64,000 nt of DNA from Dyadobacter sp. SG02 (GCF_900109045.1 NZ_FNYL01000003.1:1-64000); one strand, 5' to 3'. Shown: positions 43,426 through 52,771, counted from the first letter of the stretch. Notes: generated by a model from the sequence alone, not told the origin. Translations and numbers: made by a program.

Positions 43426-45075
43426 ATGTCACAACAAACTTTCACTCTTCCTTACCAACACCCGTTTGTCGCGGATAACCAATACAAAAAATCAGTCGCC
43501 TACTTTTCGATGGAATTCGCCGTCGACCAGGCGTTGAAAATCTACTCCGGCGGATTGGGTTTCCTCGCGGGCTCGCACATGCGTAGCGTGTACGCGCTCA
43601 AACAGAACCTGATCGGCATCGGAATGCTGTGGAAATACGGCTATTACGACCAGGGCCGCAAGAAGGACGGCAGTATGGAGCCGGAGTTCCGGGAAAAAAT
43701 GTATTCCTATCTTGTCGACACCCAAATCCGCTTTGAAATACCCATTATGGGCAAAAAAGTCTGGGTAGCAGCCTATTACCTCGATCCGGAAACATTTGGC
43801 TCGGCGCCCTTATTCCTGCTCACGACCGATACCGACGGCAACGACGAATCGACGCGGGCGATCAGCTATTCGCTGTACGATTCCGACGTTACCTATAAAG
43901 TAGCGCAATGCATGGTGCTGGGCATCGGCGGCGCACGGCTGCTGGAAGCATTGCAGTACGAGCCGGAAGTATATCATTTGAATGAAGCGCATGCGGTTTC
44001 CGCACTATTTCATTTGTACAAAAAATATAAAAAAGCCGCTGAGGTTCAGAAAAAGGTCGTTTTCACGACGCATACGCCAGAAGAAGCCGGTAATGAAAAG
44101 CACGATATTCATTTTTTGGAAAAACTGGGATTCTTCTCCGGCCTCGATCTGGAAACGGTCCGGAAAATCAGCGGTATCCGCGACGGCGTGTTCAATCACT
44201 CGTTGGCGGCGTTGAGTCTGAGCCATAAAGCCAATGGCGTTTCCAAATTGCATGGGGAAGTTTCGCGAAAAATGTGGAAAGCACATCCCAAAATTGCGCC
44301 GATCGGCCACATTACCAATGCGCAGAACAACGCCTACTGGGTAGATCCGGTTTTGGAAAAAGCGCGGATCGGAAAGGATATCGATGCGATTGTCGCGCGT
44401 AAGAAGGAGTTGAAAAAAGCCTTGTTCGAAACCGTCGCCGATCAGAGTGGAAAGCTATTCGACCCTGATGTGCTCACGATCGTCTGGGCGCGGAGGTTTG
44501 CGGCTTACAAGCGCCCGGATATGCTCGTCTGGGACCTGGAAAGGTTCAAACGGATCATGAGCAACACCGAACAGAAGGTACAGGTGATCTGGGCAGGAAA
44601 GCCTTACCCGAAAGACGAGGGAGCAGTAGCGACCTTTAACCACCTGTTTTATTTAAGCCATTTGTTCCCCAATATGGCAGTACTAACCGGCTACGAGCTC
44701 GCATTGTCCAAACTCCTTAAAGACGGCGCCGACGTCTGGCTCAATACGCCCGTCGTGACGCGCGAGGCCTCCGGTACGAGCGGAATGACGGCCGCCATGA
44801 ATGCCGCATTGAACCTTTCCACATTCGACGGATGGATCTGCGAATTCGCGAAGGACCGGCATAATGCATTCCTTCTGCCGGTTGCGAAAGGGGAGGATAT
44901 CAATAAGCAGGATTGTGATAACCTGATGGAGGCCCTGGAACGCACCGTCATCCCGACCTACTACAATGCGCCCGAGAAATGGCAGGAAATGACTTTGAAT
45001 AGTATGAACGACGTTTCCGAGCCATTCAACTCCGACAGGATGGCTCGGGAGTATTATGAGTTGTTGTATAATTAA
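43426..45075 (+). CDS. Short alpha-glucan phosphorylase homologue (GT35) lacking the PLP lysine
   Basis: From ATG 43426 the product has 549 residues, typical of the short phosphorylases. Fold motifs are kept: KSVAYFSMEFA, YSGGLGFLAGSH, VVFTTHTPEEAGNEK, ARRFAAYKRPDML and VIWAGKPYPKDEGA. In place of the canonical GTxxMK motif it has EASGTSGMTAAMNAALNL with Thr455 where the Schiff-base lysine is expected. It may therefore not use PLP, so I give no gene symbol. The 43357 upstream start is not family-like. Confidence 0.85.
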   Translation: MSQQTFTLPYQHPFVADNQYKKSVAYFSMEFAVDQALKIYSGGLGFLAGSHMRSVYALKQNLIGIGMLWKYGYYDQGRKKDGSMEPEFREKMYSYLVDTQIRFEIPIMGKKVWVAAYYLDPETFGSAPLFLLTTDTDGNDESTRAISYSLYDSDVTYKVAQCMVLGIGGARLLEALQYEPEVYHLNEAHAVSALFHLYKKYKKAAEVQKKVVFTTHTPEEAGNEKHDIHFLEKLGFFSGLDLETVRKISGIRDGVFNHSLAALSLSHKANGVSKLHGEVSRKMWKAHPKIAPIGHITNAQNNAYWVDPVLEKARIGKDIDAIVARKKELKKALFETVADQSGKLFDPDVLTIVWARRFAAYKRPDMLVWDLERFKRIMSNTEQKVQVIWAGKPYPKDEGAVATFNHLFYLSHLFPNMAVLTGYELALSKLLKDGADVWLNTPVVTREASGTSGMTAAMNAALNLSTFDGWICEFAKDRHNAFLLPVAKGEDINKQDCDNLMEALERTVIPTYYNAPEKWQEMTLNSMNDVSEPFNSDRMAREYYELLYN

Positions 45076-45092
45076 AAATTCACCCGCACGAT

Positions 45093-45163
45093 AGCGACGG
45101 CCGGCAGTTGGTACTTTGAGTCAGTTATATGAAAAGTGACTGCTGGCCGCCGTCCGGCCTTCG
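45093..45163. repeat. Imperfect long hairpin in an intergenic gap
   Basis: GACGGCCGGCAG near 45096 pairs imperfectly with CTGCTGGCCGCCGTC near 45140-45153. The 148-bp gap otherwise shows no gene. It resembles the REP-like elements elsewhere in the window. Confidence 0.35.
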
Positions 45164-45223
45164 AAGCAAAATCGTTATCTTTGATTTACATTATTGAAAG
45201 ACTTCCAAAGACATCGTTAAGTT

Positions 45224-45808
45224 ATGGACACGCCTGTTACATTCATTGTAGGAGATATCATGAGCGAAGACGAATTCTTCCGTTTTTGCCAGATGAATGA
45301 TACGCTAAACTTGGAGCGTGACAGCGAAGGCAACATTATCTTTATGTCACCATCGGGAGGTTTATCTGATAATCTTAGTTCCAAAATTCTTATTGCGCTC
45401 GGTTTATGGCTGGATCAGCACGACAATCCGGGTACAATATTCGGCTCGTCGGCTGGTTTTACACTTCCGAACGGAGCTGTCCGATCACCAGACGTATCGT
45501 GGGTAAACAGTGAGAGCTGGGACGCGTTATCGGAATCTGATCAGGAGCGATTCGCGCATGTTTGTCCCGATTTCGTAGTAGAAGTGCGTTCGAAAACGGA
45601 TAGCATCATCTACTTGCAAAACAAAATGCAGGAGTATATGGCCAACGGCTCCCGCTTAGGCTGGCTGATCGACAAATATGCCGGAAAGGTATTCGTGTAT
45701 GAACCCGGTAAAACAATTGTTGAGCATCCAAGTTTGAATATTCGACTTTCAGGAGAGCCTGTCTTCCCCGGATTTGAATTGGATCTCGCTAAAACGGTGC
45801 GAAAATAG
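45224..45808 (+). CDS. Uma2 family (DUF820) PD-(D/E)XK-fold protein
   Basis: The 194-residue protein shows the DUF820 pattern: SPSGGLSDNLSSKIL near the N-terminus, SPDVSWV, FVVEVRSK and ANGSRLGWLIDKYAGKVFVYE. These Uma2-like proteins have a restriction-endonuclease-like fold and are often annotated as endonucleases, but activity is rarely shown. It has no nearby methylase or toxin-antitoxin partner, so its role here is open. Confidence 0.85.
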   Translation: MDTPVTFIVGDIMSEDEFFRFCQMNDTLNLERDSEGNIIFMSPSGGLSDNLSSKILIALGLWLDQHDNPGTIFGSSAGFTLPNGAVRSPDVSWVNSESWDALSESDQERFAHVCPDFVVEVRSKTDSIIYLQNKMQEYMANGSRLGWLIDKYAGKVFVYEPGKTIVEHPSLNIRLSGEPVFPGFELDLAKTVRK

Positions 45809-45810
45809 AA

Positions 45811-45873
45811 AATGCCACGAAGGCACGAAGGTTCACGAATACGCTTCGTGAACCTTTGTGCCTTCGTGGCATT
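45811..45873. repeat. Long inverted repeat between convergent genes
   Basis: Two 29-bp arms at 45811-45839 and 45845-45873 match at 28 positions, with a 5-bp centre; the one mismatch is a G-U pair in RNA. A CACGAAGG motif repeats inside the arm. A short A/T patch at the end could make it a bidirectional terminator, but the size suggests a repeat element. Confidence 0.85.
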
Positions 45874-45879
45874 AAAAAC

Positions 45880-46782
45880 CTAAATCTGCGAAGCCAAAAT
45901 CGCAATCCCTTCCCGAAACGAATGCGGCTCATACCCGAGCACATTCCGTGATTTCGTCAGATTGAACCCAGTCCGCGGAGGTCTGCGCGCAGGCTGCGTG
46001 AATGTGGATGCGTCGGTAGGAGAGATCAGTGAAGCGTCCAGCTTGAAGTAGTCGGCGGCGGCCAGGGCCATTTCATAGGGCGTCAGGAAATCCTTGCCGG
46101 AAATGTGGTAAATGCCTTTCGCCTCCTGGTCGGCGATGAGGAAGCAGCCTAATGCCAGGTCTTCGGCCAAAGTCGGAGTGCGGAACTGGTCGGTAACGAC
46201 TTTGATAGCCTTGCCTTCCTCTAATGATTTTTTTACCCAGAGAATAATATTACTCCGGCTCATGTCATGCGCGATCCCGTACACGAGCACGGTGCGCGCG
46301 ATGGCCCATTCGATGTCCGAGGACTTGACTACCTTTTCAGCCGCAAATTTACTCCACCCGTAAAAGCTGATTGGATTAGGGATATCTTCTTCGCGATAAG
46401 GGCCGGATGCGCCGTCGAATACGAAATCGGTCGAGACGTGTTCGAGGAAGATGTCGTATTTGGCGCAGGCCGCGACCAGCGTTTCGGTTGCGGTTACATT
46501 CAGCTTCCAGCACGCATCCTTCTCCATTTCGCATTGATCCACGTTCGTCATCGCGGCTGTATGGATCAGCACGTCGGGGCGTTCGGCGTCGAGTACCTGA
46601 TCCACGGATTCCGGATTGGTAATGTCCATTTCCACATACCGGTAGCCCTTGCTGAATGGCAACCGGTTTTCGCCCCTGGCCGTGGCGATGGTTTCGATAT
46701 GCGCTTTTGTAACCAGCAGCTCGACAAGCTTTTGACCCAGCAACCCGTTGGAGCCGGTGATCAGGATTCTTTTCTTTTCCAA
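45880..46782 (-). CDS. RmlD-like dTDP-4-dehydrorhamnose reductase family NAD(P)-dependent protein
   Basis: The 300-residue Rossmann protein has RILITGSNGLLGQKLVELL at the start, PDVLIHTAAMTNVDQCE, the active-site SFYGWSKFAAEK (YxxxK) and HVSTDFVFDG before it. RmlD reduces dTDP-4-keto-rhamnose, but the neighbours (cyclophilin, lipoprotein) are not rhamnose genes, so the substrate is not assured. It is 1 bp after the cyclophilin gene and so in an operon. Confidence 0.83.
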   Translation of the reverse strand: MEKKRILITGSNGLLGQKLVELLVTKAHIETIATARGENRLPFSKGYRYVEMDITNPESVDQVLDAERPDVLIHTAAMTNVDQCEMEKDACWKLNVTATETLVAACAKYDIFLEHVSTDFVFDGASGPYREEDIPNPISFYGWSKFAAEKVVKSSDIEWAIARTVLVYGIAHDMSRSNIILWVKKSLEEGKAIKVVTDQFRTPTLAEDLALGCFLIADQEAKGIYHISGKDFLTPYEMALAAADYFKLDASLISPTDASTFTQPARRPPRTGFNLTKSRNVLGYEPHSFREGIAILASQI

Positions 46783-46783
46783 T

Positions 46784-47491
46784 TTAAGCTTCGTATTTCC
46801 AGCCGTACTTGCGGGTAATCTTCTTCTTTTTCATCTTTTTGACGGACACCTTCATCGAAACGTCCTTCTCGGGGCGGTCGCGCTCGTCTTTGTCTACCGA
46901 AGCGATCTTATCGATTACATCCATGCCGTCGATCACCTGTCCGAAAACGGTATACGCTCCGTCGAGGTGAGGCGTACCGCCGATGGTCTCATACACTTTT
47001 TTTTGATCCTCGGTCAGTTTGCGCGCCGCACGTGCCGATTGTTTTTCGAGGTCGGCTTTGCTCCATTTCCGGCCTTCTACAATGTAAAACTGGCATCCGC
47101 TGGATTCCTTCGCGGGATTGTTGTCGCGTGCCGCCGCCAATGCGCCTTTCTGATGGAACAGTTTGCCATTGAATTCCGCCGGTACTTTGTAGCCATTATC
47201 ACCGCGACCTAGCATTGCATCCGGCTTCGCATTACGCGATTCGGGATCGCCGCCCTGGATCATGAAATCGTCGATGATACGGTGGAAAAGGAGCCCGTCA
47301 TAGAATTTATCCTTGGCAAGTTTGATGAAATTGGCTTTGTGCTTCGGTGTTTCGTCAAAAAGGATGAAACGCATCGTGCCCTTGGTGGTAGCGATGGTGA
47401 TTACCTCGTCTTTTTTGGACGGTTTTTGGGCGAAGACATTCAGGGCAATCAGGCACAATGTGCCCAGGAGAATCGATTTTTTGGTTTTCAT
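46784..47491 (-). CDS. Periplasmic cyclophilin-type peptidyl-prolyl isomerase
   Basis: A signal peptide (MKTKKSILLGTLCLIALNVFAQ) precedes a cyclophilin domain with LLFHRIIDDFMIQGGDPESR, SSGCQFYIVEG and the C-terminal AYTVFGQVIDGMDVID. It has an inserted lysine-rich loop (LEKQSARAARKLTEDQKK) and a basic C-terminus. It probably helps fold envelope proteins. It is 5 bp after the lipoprotein gene and just ahead of the reductase gene. Confidence 0.9.
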   Translation of the reverse strand: MKTKKSILLGTLCLIALNVFAQKPSKKDEVITIATTKGTMRFILFDETPKHKANFIKLAKDKFYDGLLFHRIIDDFMIQGGDPESRNAKPDAMLGRGDNGYKVPAEFNGKLFHQKGALAAARDNNPAKESSGCQFYIVEGRKWSKADLEKQSARAARKLTEDQKKVYETIGGTPHLDGAYTVFGQVIDGMDVIDKIASVDKDERDRPEKDVSMKVSVKKMKKKKITRKYGWKYEA

Positions 47492-47496
47492 AGGTG

Positions 47497-48093
47497 TTAT
47501 TTGGCGGCCAGAACGTTTTTGTCGGCCGGGAAGAATTGAAATTTCAGGCCATAGTCTTTCCCTTCCGAAACATCCTCCATAGCCACCCGGATCGTCTTGT
47601 TGTTCCAGGTGATCTTTTTGGTTTCTTCTTTCGGGGAAGCATAAGCTTCGCTAAAATACTGCTTGCTGGCATTCCAGAGCTGCTTGGTAGCTTCCGGACT
47701 GTTCAGGTAAACGTCGATCGTGATCTTGTTCACCTTTTTTTCAGGTGTCAGAAAGTATTGCACGTCGATGGTTTCCAACTGCGCGGTTTCGGAGGTATAA
47801 CCCAGGTGGTCGGGTGTTTCTTCAAACATCTCGAACGTTTCGGTGGCTTTAACCTTGGCGAGGGCATCACCGAAAGCAATACCTCTCAGGACCACGCCCG
47901 CAGGATTTTGCTCGGCAGGGCCCAGGATCGTTTTCAGTAGTGCCGACTGGTCGCTGTTCAAATCAGCGGGGGCAGTCTCATGCAGAACCACCGAGTCAGC
48001 CGCCGCCTCGGTTTTTTCGTTTGTTTTAGTGTCGCAAGCCGCCGCAAGTAATGCCATAGCGAGCAATGCGATTCCGTTTTTCAGCGTGTTCAT
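47497..48093 (-). CDS. Lipoprotein of unknown function
   Basis: The 198-residue product has a signal and lipobox LLAAAC (Cys20). The mature region has mixed alpha/beta character with an acidic start and no clear motif; strings such as KVNKITIDVYLNSPEATKQLW and TIRVAMEDVSEGKDYGL are not family-diagnostic. It is first in the operon with the cyclophilin and reductase. Confidence 0.7.
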   Translation of the reverse strand: MNTLKNGIALLAMALLAAACDTKTNEKTEAAADSVVLHETAPADLNSDQSALLKTILGPAEQNPAGVVLRGIAFGDALAKVKATETFEMFEETPDHLGYTSETAQLETIDVQYFLTPEKKVNKITIDVYLNSPEATKQLWNASKQYFSEAYASPKEETKKITWNNKTIRVAMEDVSEGKDYGLKFQFFPADKNVLAAK

Positions 48094-48209
48094 AAGCGTA
48101 GAGGTTGTGTCATGCGGTTAAAATAAAGTTGAGAAATTATCGTGCCTTATAACTAATTCGACTGCCCATCCATTGCAATTTATACATATTTGGTTCTCGG
48201 GATACCCAT

Positions 48210-49634
48210 TTAAAACTCTCTTGCAAGGTTAAAAAAGAACCGCCGTTCGCCCAAACCGTTCAGTGTAACATTGAACCGCGCGACGATATTGTAGAACGTC
48301 ACCACGTCCAGTCCCGCCCCGGCGCCAAACAGCGTGGAATTGCCTAACCGGGTGTTGCTGAACTCGGGATAGCTGTTTTTTACATAGCCCGCGTCTGCAA
48401 ACGTATTAATGTAAGCCGCGAGGGGAATGGTATTGAACTGCCGGACCGGAATGAACGACAAATGCTTCTGGATCGAGAAAAGCCTGTATTTCAATTCGTT
48501 TTTAATCAATGCATAATCCTGCCCATCGATCACATAAAGCTCGTACCCGCGCACGAGGTCGTTGCGGTAGCCCAGCCCGACGGTTTGCACGTAAGGCTGG
48601 CGCTTCGGAAATGAAACCCGTCCGCGGACATTGGTATTGAAAAACCACTTCTTGCCAAGCGGGATGAATTTGCGGTAAGAGCCGTACAGGTAGAGCGTGT
48701 TGACGTCGTCGGAAGGCAATAGCCCGGTTTTGGAAATTTGTAACCCGCCGGTTTGACCCTGCAAGGCGTATTGCACGTTGTCGCGCTTGTCGTAGCTGTA
48801 AGTGTAGGTCAATTGGAAATAACGTTGCCGTTTATCCCCATTCAGCAGGTAATTGGGATTGAGCTTCGCTACCGTGTCCGAAATCGTGAGGTAACTCCAC
48901 CGGAGGTCGACGGAATGGAAGGTGTAGTACTTGTTGCGGCGCGTCAGGCTCACGTAAGTAAAGAACCGCTCCCGGTTGATCTCCTCGCTGCTCAGGTATT
49001 GCAGCTTGTCACGCCAGGTCCTGAATGCGGTGTTTTTATTAATGGAATAAGAAGCCCCGACGGTAATCCCTGTTTTTTGCGCCTTATCGATGTAGGGCAA
49101 CGTATAGGCTAGTTCGAACTTGGGGATGAAGCCGAACTCGGCCAGGAAACGGAGCTTGTCGGCGCGGCCCGTCACATTACCGTAGCTGAGATATACGCCG
49201 TAGGTCGTCCGCGAGAGGTCCCGCTTTCGTTCGTACCACCATTCGTTGAAATTCCGGTCGGCCAGCTGAAAAACGGGCAGCATAATAAAGTACCAGCGTT
49301 CCTTCACCACAATACGGATATCGGTGTGGACAGAGTCCGGATTAGGTTTCGTAAGCAGGTCGACGGTGACGAACAGGTTGGTATTAATCACCTTCCTGCG
49401 GTCGATTTCGAGTTTTTCTTTGAGCGTTTCGGTCGTTAATGTATCATCCCTGCGGATGGCCATCTCCCGCATGATGATGCCCGTACGGGTACGATGGTTC
49501 CCTTCCACCGTAATATCGCCCACGATCAAGCTGCCGGAACTATCGGCAACGACCGTCTGCGCAGCGGCAATAGGGGAAATCAACAGTAAAAAAAGCAGAA
49601 AGTAAATCTCCTGACAGCACTTCTTAGGGTTCAT
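48210..49634 (-). CDS. BamA/TamA-like outer-membrane beta-barrel (Omp85 superfamily)
   Basis: The 474-residue protein has a signal peptide, one POTRA-like domain (IVGDITVEGNHRTRTGIIMREM, then KEKLEIDRRKVINTNLF) and a C-terminal barrel rich in alternating aromatic strands that ends RRFFFNLAREF. With only one POTRA it is shorter than BamA, resembling the surface-antigen relatives of Bacteroidota. It could insert or secrete a lipoprotein, but partners are not clear. Confidence 0.85.
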   Translation of the reverse strand: MNPKKCCQEIYFLLFLLLISPIAAAQTVVADSSGSLIVGDITVEGNHRTRTGIIMREMAIRRDDTLTTETLKEKLEIDRRKVINTNLFVTVDLLTKPNPDSVHTDIRIVVKERWYFIMLPVFQLADRNFNEWWYERKRDLSRTTYGVYLSYGNVTGRADKLRFLAEFGFIPKFELAYTLPYIDKAQKTGITVGASYSINKNTAFRTWRDKLQYLSSEEINRERFFTYVSLTRRNKYYTFHSVDLRWSYLTISDTVAKLNPNYLLNGDKRQRYFQLTYTYSYDKRDNVQYALQGQTGGLQISKTGLLPSDDVNTLYLYGSYRKFIPLGKKWFFNTNVRGRVSFPKRQPYVQTVGLGYRNDLVRGYELYVIDGQDYALIKNELKYRLFSIQKHLSFIPVRQFNTIPLAAYINTFADAGYVKNSYPEFSNTRLGNSTLFGAGAGLDVVTFYNIVARFNVTLNGLGERRFFFNLAREF

Positions 49635-49781
49635 TCTTCACGGTCCGTGTTTCGGTATTGAAACGATACTTCCTGTTAATATGATAAAATTTTAACAAAA
49701 ATAGGGGTTCGTGAAGAATGGGTAGCAATTAGTTGATGGAAATAGCCTGTATCGCGTACTGCTTATGGTGATGGAATTGAA

Positions 49782-49806
49782 ATCGGGGCGCGGCAAGCGC
49801 CCCGAT
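49782..49806 (-). terminator. Hairpin after the second TonB receptor gene
   Basis: Perfect 10-bp arms ATCGGGGCGC and GCGCCCCGAT pair around a 5-nt loop, followed on the minus strand by TTTC. It lies 5 bp beyond the stop at 49811. Confidence 0.6.
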
Positions 49807-49810
49807 CGGA

Positions 49811-52174
49811 TCAGAACTTGATAGTTACCGAGCCTACCAGCTGGCGGAGCGGTTGTGGCAATCCCCAGTTGGAAAAGGTAGCCTCGTTGGCGAGGTTGTT
49901 GCCTTTGAGCGTCACGCGCCATTTGGGCTGATCGTAAAAGAGCGAGGCATTGATCAACGTGTAACCCGGGATGGTGATGACGTTGGCCGCTTCGAAATAG
50001 CAATCTGACACGTAGTTACCGCCGAACCCGAGGCCAAAGTTGCGCAGCGTCTTGCCGGTGAATTTGTAGCTTACCCAAAGGTTGGCATAGTCCGTCGGGA
50101 CTTGCGCCACGTAGTTGCCTTCGAATGCGGCAGCTTTCACCACCTTGTTGTCGTTTTTGGCATAACCGGCCACGATATTCAGGCCCGGCACCGGGTTTGC
50201 GACGAGTTCGAACTCATAACCCTTACTTTTCTGCTGGCCGTCCTGGATCGTAAAACTGTTTTCGATGCGGGTCGCATTGTTGATCGAAATATCATAGTAG
50301 CTAACGGTACCCGTGAGTTTACGGTTAAAAGCCTCTGCTTTCAGACCAAATTCCCACTGGTTGGCATTCAAAGGCTTGAAGGCGGAGGTAGTACCATCGG
50401 GCTGGACAACCGGTGCAACATTCTGGAAACCATTCATATAGTTACCAAATATCGAAAGCTGCTCGGGAGCCACCTGGTACACAAAACCGAATTTGGGCGA
50501 AACGGCGGTTTGCTTGTAGTCGTTGGTGCCTTTGATACCGTTGGTAATGGTCGCAATGTTTACGAAACGGTCGATGCGCACGCTCAGCATTACAATCAGT
50601 CGTTCCGTAAGGTTGATCACGTCCGAAGCATAGGCGCTGTAAGTACTCAGGCGCGTCTGGTTATTGGAATTCGTTTTGGTTGCCAGGATGTCGTTCACCT
50701 TGTCGAGGTTAATGCCCGGGATCGGCTTGTTGGTATTCACGACATCATAAGTTCCGACATCGGTGTACCGTAGCTGGCTGGTAAACGTGTACACGTCCAG
50801 GCCCACGAGCAAGCGGTTACGCAGGCGACCGAGGTTGAAATTGCCGGTAAAGTTTTGCTGCGCATTGATAGACGTAAAAATGCGCGGTCCGTAGTTCGAA
50901 ATGTTGCGGTTAAAAGTCGTGTCACTGGTCCAGTTGGGATAAATCTGGTTGCTGTGCTCGATGCGGTTGTTGCCGATCGTCACGTTCGTCTGGGAAGTCC
51001 ATTTGGAATTAATGGCATACCTGGCGCCGACCGCGTAATTGAGTGCGGTGAGATCGGCGTCGATATTTTCGCCACCCAGCGATGTCTTGCTGGCAACCGG
51101 AATATCCTTGAAATTCGTGTAGGAGGTTTTGTTCATATTCTGGTAGTAGGCTACGGTCGAGCGATTGGTCGCATTCAGCTCGGCGTCGAAGGTGAGCGTC
51201 AGACGGTCGTCGACTTTGTAGAGCAGGCTTGGGGTGGCGGTGTAGCGGCGGTTATGGCCGAACGTCTGCCAGGTACCTTCCGAGTGTGCGGCCGCATTCA
51301 CGCGCAGGAGCAATGTCTTATCTGCATTAAGCGGCGTGTTGACGTCCGCGGTAAAACGGCTGAGCTCGTAGCTGCCTGTGGTATACGAAACTTCCCCTTT
51401 GAATGTCTCGAAAGGCTTTTTGGTAACCTGGTTGATCAACCCGCCAAAGCTCACCAGGCTCGACCCGAACAGGGTGCCCGACGGCCCCTTGATCACCTCC
51501 ACGCGTTCCAGATTGATCGGGTCGGACTGGTATATCTGGACGGCCATGCCGTTCCGCACGGTGGTGGTAGCTGAAAAGCCACGAATCGTAGCACCGGTAC
51601 CGCCCGCCGGGTTGTTGACAGGCGCTACCCCGGCCACATTCCGCAATGCGTCCTTGAAATCGGTTATGACCTGTTCGTTGATCAGGTCCTTGTTGACTGC
51701 GCTGTAAACCTGCGGGTTTTCGAGATTTTTCAGCGGAAGCCGGGCCACGTAATCCGTTTCCTTGTCGGCAAAACGGTTGACATTACCTTTTACCTGTACT
51801 TCTTCGAGTTGGTTGGAGTTCTCTTTGAGGTTTACGACAGGTACCGTGATCGTTTCTTCGGCTACGACATCGACGGGTATTTCGACAGCAGTGTAACCTA
51901 CAAGCTGTACGACGAGAATCTGGCTGCCCTCGGCTACATTCCGGATGATATACTCGCCCTGTTCGTTGGTGATTGAACCTTTGGAAGAGCCTTTAATGGA
52001 TACATTGACAAAACCGGCCGGCTGGCCGTCAGAGGTTTGCACGAGCCCGCGTACATGGCCGCGGCCCTTTTCAGGAGTGAGCGCGAAGGCGCATTGGAAT
52101 GAGATCAGTAAGGCAATAGCCAGATGGACTACACGCGTGATGGCGCCAGCGCGGTGCAGGTAATGATTTTTCAT
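49811..52174 (-). CDS. TonB-dependent receptor without STN domain
   Basis: From ATG 52174 the receptor is 787 residues with a signal peptide (MKNHYLHRAGAITRVVHLAIALLIS). A carboxypeptidase-regulatory-like domain (GLVQTSDGQPAGFVNVSIKG) precedes the plug (IKGPSGTLFGSSLVSFGG) and barrel, which ends LVGSVTIKF. It resembles the 37383-40106 receptor but lacks the STN domain and has no FecI/FecR. The 52360 upstream start adds 62 unlikely residues. The ligand is probably a siderophore or similar chelate. Confidence 0.9.
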   Translation of the reverse strand: MKNHYLHRAGAITRVVHLAIALLISFQCAFALTPEKGRGHVRGLVQTSDGQPAGFVNVSIKGSSKGSITNEQGEYIIRNVAEGSQILVVQLVGYTAVEIPVDVVAEETITVPVVNLKENSNQLEEVQVKGNVNRFADKETDYVARLPLKNLENPQVYSAVNKDLINEQVITDFKDALRNVAGVAPVNNPAGGTGATIRGFSATTTVRNGMAVQIYQSDPINLERVEVIKGPSGTLFGSSLVSFGGLINQVTKKPFETFKGEVSYTTGSYELSRFTADVNTPLNADKTLLLRVNAAAHSEGTWQTFGHNRRYTATPSLLYKVDDRLTLTFDAELNATNRSTVAYYQNMNKTSYTNFKDIPVASKTSLGGENIDADLTALNYAVGARYAINSKWTSQTNVTIGNNRIEHSNQIYPNWTSDTTFNRNISNYGPRIFTSINAQQNFTGNFNLGRLRNRLLVGLDVYTFTSQLRYTDVGTYDVVNTNKPIPGINLDKVNDILATKTNSNNQTRLSTYSAYASDVINLTERLIVMLSVRIDRFVNIATITNGIKGTNDYKQTAVSPKFGFVYQVAPEQLSIFGNYMNGFQNVAPVVQPDGTTSAFKPLNANQWEFGLKAEAFNRKLTGTVSYYDISINNATRIENSFTIQDGQQKSKGYEFELVANPVPGLNIVAGYAKNDNKVVKAAAFEGNYVAQVPTDYANLWVSYKFTGKTLRNFGLGFGGNYVSDCYFEAANVITIPGYTLINASLFYDQPKWRVTLKGNNLANEATFSNWGLPQPLRQLVGSVTIKF

Positions 52175-52368
52175 ATTATTTATAAATGATCTAAATAAAA
52201 ATACAAACATATGACCCATTTCTGTTTCCGCCAACAAAACCTGAAAAATTTGCGGGTTATCCGCTTCGGGAAAAAGGAGCGGTGCATTGAGAAAAATCCG
52301 TGTTGCCGGAGTAGTCTGTTCTCGAAGTTTGCGAGTATCCTTGTCGCATACCAAAACCAACTAACACC

Positions 52369-52566
52369 ATGTCATTCTCCCGGGCTGAAATATTGATTAA
52401 CAAGCTAATCAGCAATAAGATATCCGAGGACGAACTGGCGGAATTGCTCGCGGGAATTTCCGATGATGAAAGAGGTAGAACATACTCAGACGCCCTCGAA
52501 ATTTATTTCAACCGTTTGTTACGAGAAAGCCGGCCGAACGGTGAAGCCGGGCCGAAAGATGCATAG
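52369..52566 (+). CDS. Small FecR N-terminal-like protein, possible fragment
   Basis: The 65-residue frame begins MSFSRAEILINKLISNKISEDELAELLAGIS, which resembles the cytoplasmic N-terminal segment of FecR-family anti-sigma factors. It stops before the membrane span and the FecR domain. It may be a remnant of a lost FecR gene or a small sigma-binding protein. It lies 299 bp upstream of the SusC gene and 194 bp from the divergent receptor start. Confidence 0.5.
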   Translation: MSFSRAEILINKLISNKISEDELAELLAGISDDERGRTYSDALEIYFNRLLRESRPNGEAGPKDA

Positions 52567-52621
52567 CAGATTACAGATATTACAAATACTCACCCTCCTC
52601 TATCAATTGTTTGTTCAGAAA

Positions 52622-52771
52622 TTAAAAAAGCCAGATCCGACCGAATAGCCCAAACGACACCATCCCCAGTAATGTGAGCAGGATTTCATGAAGTTTTTTT
52701 CCGGGAGCAACCCTTCCGGGAGGCGATCCGCTACTCACTCTGATACCAAATGTTATGAATACCGCTGACAC
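52622..52771 (-). CDS. Possible small membrane protein
   Basis: A 49-codon minus-strand frame starts at GTG 52771. Its C-terminal half, KKLHEILLTLLGMVSFG then LFGRIWLF, reads as a single membrane span. It occupies the gap between the FecR-like fragment and SusC, opposite to both. No family was recognised and chance cannot be excluded. The rest of the gap shows no other gene. Confidence 0.3.
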   Translation of the reverse strand: MSAVFITFGIRVSSGSPPGRVAPGKKLHEILLTLLGMVSFGLFGRIWLF

